Of a stretch of 6,562 bases of DNA, positions 4,945 to 6,562 are shown one piece after another; the stretch's first letter is position 1, and each line of letters starts with the position of its first letter. The stretch is from Pseudomonadota bacterium (lineage in GTDB: Bacteria > Pseudomonadota > Gammaproteobacteria > Burkholderiales > Thiobacillaceae). The position numbers and the translations under genes are program-made. The notes beneath the pieces are model-generated. The model had not been told where the DNA came from. It did no database searches and worked only from the letters and a program-made list of their open reading frames with translations. The DNA is taken from contig JAUPLV010000120.1 in the NCBI GenBank assembly GCA_030836725.1, positions 1-6,562 of the forward strand. Direction: 5' to 3'.

Positions 4945-6562
4945 TGCTGGATGCAGATTACGAAGGCGGGTTCGACATCGAGCGCGCCTGGCGGGAGGGG
5001 CTGACGCCCGATCCCTTGCTCACGGTGTCCGAGTGGTCAGATCGCCACCGGATGCTGTCCAGCAAAGCATCCGCCGAGCCGGGCCGCTGGCGTACCAGCC
5101 GCACGCCGTACTTGAAGGCGATCATGGACTGCCTGTCGCCGATGTCGGCGGTCGAGCGGATCGTGTTCATGAAGGCGGCGCAGCTGGGCGCGACCGAGAT
5201 GGGCAACAACTGGATCGGCTACGTGATCCATCACGCGCCCGGGCCGATGATGGCCGTGTCGCCCACGGTGGAAATGGCGAAGCGCAATTCCAAGCAGCGG
5301 ATCGACCCGCTGATCGAGGAATCGCCGGTGCTGGCCGAACTGATCGCCCCGGCCCGGAGCCGCGATGCCGGCAACACGATTCTGGCGAAGGAGTTTCGCG
5401 GCGGCGTGCTGGTGATGACGGGCGCGAACAGCGCCGTCGGCCTGCGCTCGATGCCGGTGCGCTACCTGTTCCTGGACGAGGTCGATGGTTACCCGTCCGA
5501 CGTCGATGGCGAGGGCGATGCGATCTCGCTTGCTGAGGCGCGCACCCGCACCTTCGCCCGGCGCAAGATTTTCATTGTCTCGACGCCGACCATCGCGGGT
5601 GCCAGCAGCATCGAGCGGGAGTACGAGGCCAGTGACCAGCGCCACTACTTCCTGCCGTGCCCGCATTGCTCGCACCGTCAGTGGCTGCGCTTCGAGCAGC
5701 TGCGCTGGGCGAAGGGGCAGCCGGAGACGGCGGCCTACGTGTGCGAGGCGTGCGACGAGCCCATCCCGGAGCAGCACAAGACCTGGATGCTGGAGCATGG
5801 CGAATGGCGTGCGCTGGTTCCCGAGAACGGAGCCAAGACGGCGGGCTTCCACCTCTCGTCGCTGTATAGCCCGGTGGGCTGGCGCAGTTGGCGGGAGATT
5901 GCTGCTGCCTGGGAGAGTGCAGTGAACAAGGAATCGGGATCGGCGGCAGCCATCAAGACTTTCAAGAACACAGAGCTGGGCGAGACCTGGGTCGAGGAAG
6001 GCGAAGCACCCGACTGGCAGCGACTCATCGAGCGGCGCGAGGATTATCTGCCGGGGCGCGTCCCTGTCGGCGGTCTGCTGCTGGTCGGCGGGGCCGACGT
6101 GCAGAAGGATCGCATCGAGGCCTCGATCTGGGCCTTCGGGCGGGGCAAAGAGTCCTGGCTCGTCGAACACCGCGTGCTGATGGGCGATACCGCCCGCGAT
6201 GCGGTGTGGAAGCGCCTCGGCGAGCTGATCGCCGAAACGTGGTCGCACGAGTCTGGCGCGCAGTTGCCGCTCGCCCGGTTTGCGCTGGATACCGGCTTTG
6301 CCACGCAGGAGGCCTACACCTTCGTGCGGCTGGTACGCGATCCCCGCGTGATGGCGGTCAAGGGCGTGCCCAAGGGCGCGGCCCTGGTCGGTACGCCGAC
6401 GGCGGTCGATCTTTCGCAGGGTGGCAAGAAGCTGCGGCGTGGCATCAAGGTGTTCTCGGTCGCGGTCGGCATCGCCAAGCTGGAGTTCTACAACAACCTG
6501 CGCAAGGCGGCAGATGTGCTGGAGGACGGCGTCACCCTGCGCTACCCCACCGGCTTTGTGCA
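4944..6562 (+). CDS. Terminase large subunit, GpA-like (3' partial)
   Basis: This is the packaging motor and nuclease that translocates DNA into the procapsid using ATP and cuts genome ends. The visible part is 539 residues and runs off the right edge. The N-terminal ATPase has a deviant Walker A, MKAAQLGATE (76-85), with lysine at the start of the loop (K77), as in the lambda gpA group. The Walker B is RYLFLDEVD (173-181), followed by IVSTPT (211-216), a coupling-motif-like segment. A putative zinc-binding insert has CPHC (239-242) and CEAC (267-270). The nuclease part shows GADVQKDRIE (383-392), with D385 a likely metal ligand, and ALDTGF (447-452), with D449 a second. Family members are usually somewhat over 600 residues, so roughly the last 60-120 are missing. 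The ATG overlaps the small-subunit stop (TGATG), pointing to coupled translation. Confidence 0.95.
   Translation, partial: MLDADYEGGFDIERAWREGLTPDPLLTVSEWSDRHRMLSSKASAEPGRWRTSRTPYLKAIMDCLSPMSAVERIVFMKAAQLGATEMGNNWIGYVIHHAPGPMMAVSPTVEMAKRNSKQRIDPLIEESPVLAELIAPARSRDAGNTILAKEFRGGVLVMTGANSAVGLRSMPVRYLFLDEVDGYPSDVDGEGDAISLAEARTRTFARRKIFIVSTPTIAGASSIEREYEASDQRHYFLPCPHCSHRQWLRFEQLRWAKGQPETAAYVCEACDEPIPEQHKTWMLEHGEWRALVPENGAKTAGFHLSSLYSPVGWRSWREIAAAWESAVNKESGSAAAIKTFKNTELGETWVEEGEAPDWQRLIERREDYLPGRVPVGGLLLVGGADVQKDRIEASIWAFGRGKESWLVEHRVLMGDTARDAVWKRLGELIAETWSHESGAQLPLARFALDTGFATQEAYTFVRLVRDPRVMAVKGVPKGAALVGTPTAVDLSQGGKKLRRGIKVFSVAVGIAKLEFYNNLRKAADVLEDGVTLRYPTGFV

Noticed and set aside
5037..6248. Minus-strand open frame of 403 codons
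   Set aside because: It lies entirely opposite the terminase large subunit, which has clear family motifs; the translation is Arg/His/Ala-rich without recognisable domains.

Overview
The window is a high-GC (by eye about 60-65% G+C) piece of a tailed-phage genome, most likely a prophage in a proteobacterium. The phage identity rests on a terminase small/large subunit pair at the right end. The host is inferred only from base composition, strong AAGGAG-type ribosome binding sites and general gene style; no host gene is present to name a genus.

Layout, left to right. (1) Bases 2-2622, rightward: two tandem genes, overlapping by ATGA, each encoding a ParB-like N-terminal domain fused to a beta-class amino-methyltransferase. 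The first is cut by the window's left edge. The two look like an old duplication but carry different catalytic motifs (TSPPY in the first, TDPPY in the second). (2) Bases 2586-4308, leftward: four small genes: a 122-aa unknown, a 110-aa unknown, a 182-aa DUF3489-type protein and a 62-aa protein resembling DUF6900. Their last stop codon lies inside the 3' end of the second methyltransferase gene, a 37-bp tail-to-tail overlap. (3) Bases 4414-6562, rightward: a Nu1-like terminase small subunit, then a GpA-like terminase large subunit joined by a TGATG stop/start overlap and running off the right edge.

The most unusual structure is a repeat that precedes every one of the four leftward genes. On the + strand each copy is ATGAACGCGCTGTTC, six variable bases, then GAAGCCAAGC (31 bp). 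A short GTTGAT element follows on the gene side, and the start codon lies 34-36 bp from the repeat in all four cases. This fixed geometry suggests a start-associated regulatory module (promoter and/or operator) that gives each small gene its own control unit. It could also give homology for shuffling small genes in and out of the phage.

Inferred logic: the methyltransferases probably modify phage or host DNA, for example as anti-restriction or as marking that affects packaging. The terminase pair recognises and packages DNA. The leftward cassette is an accessory block of small, partly DNA-binding-like proteins between these two rightward modules, with its own transcription signals.
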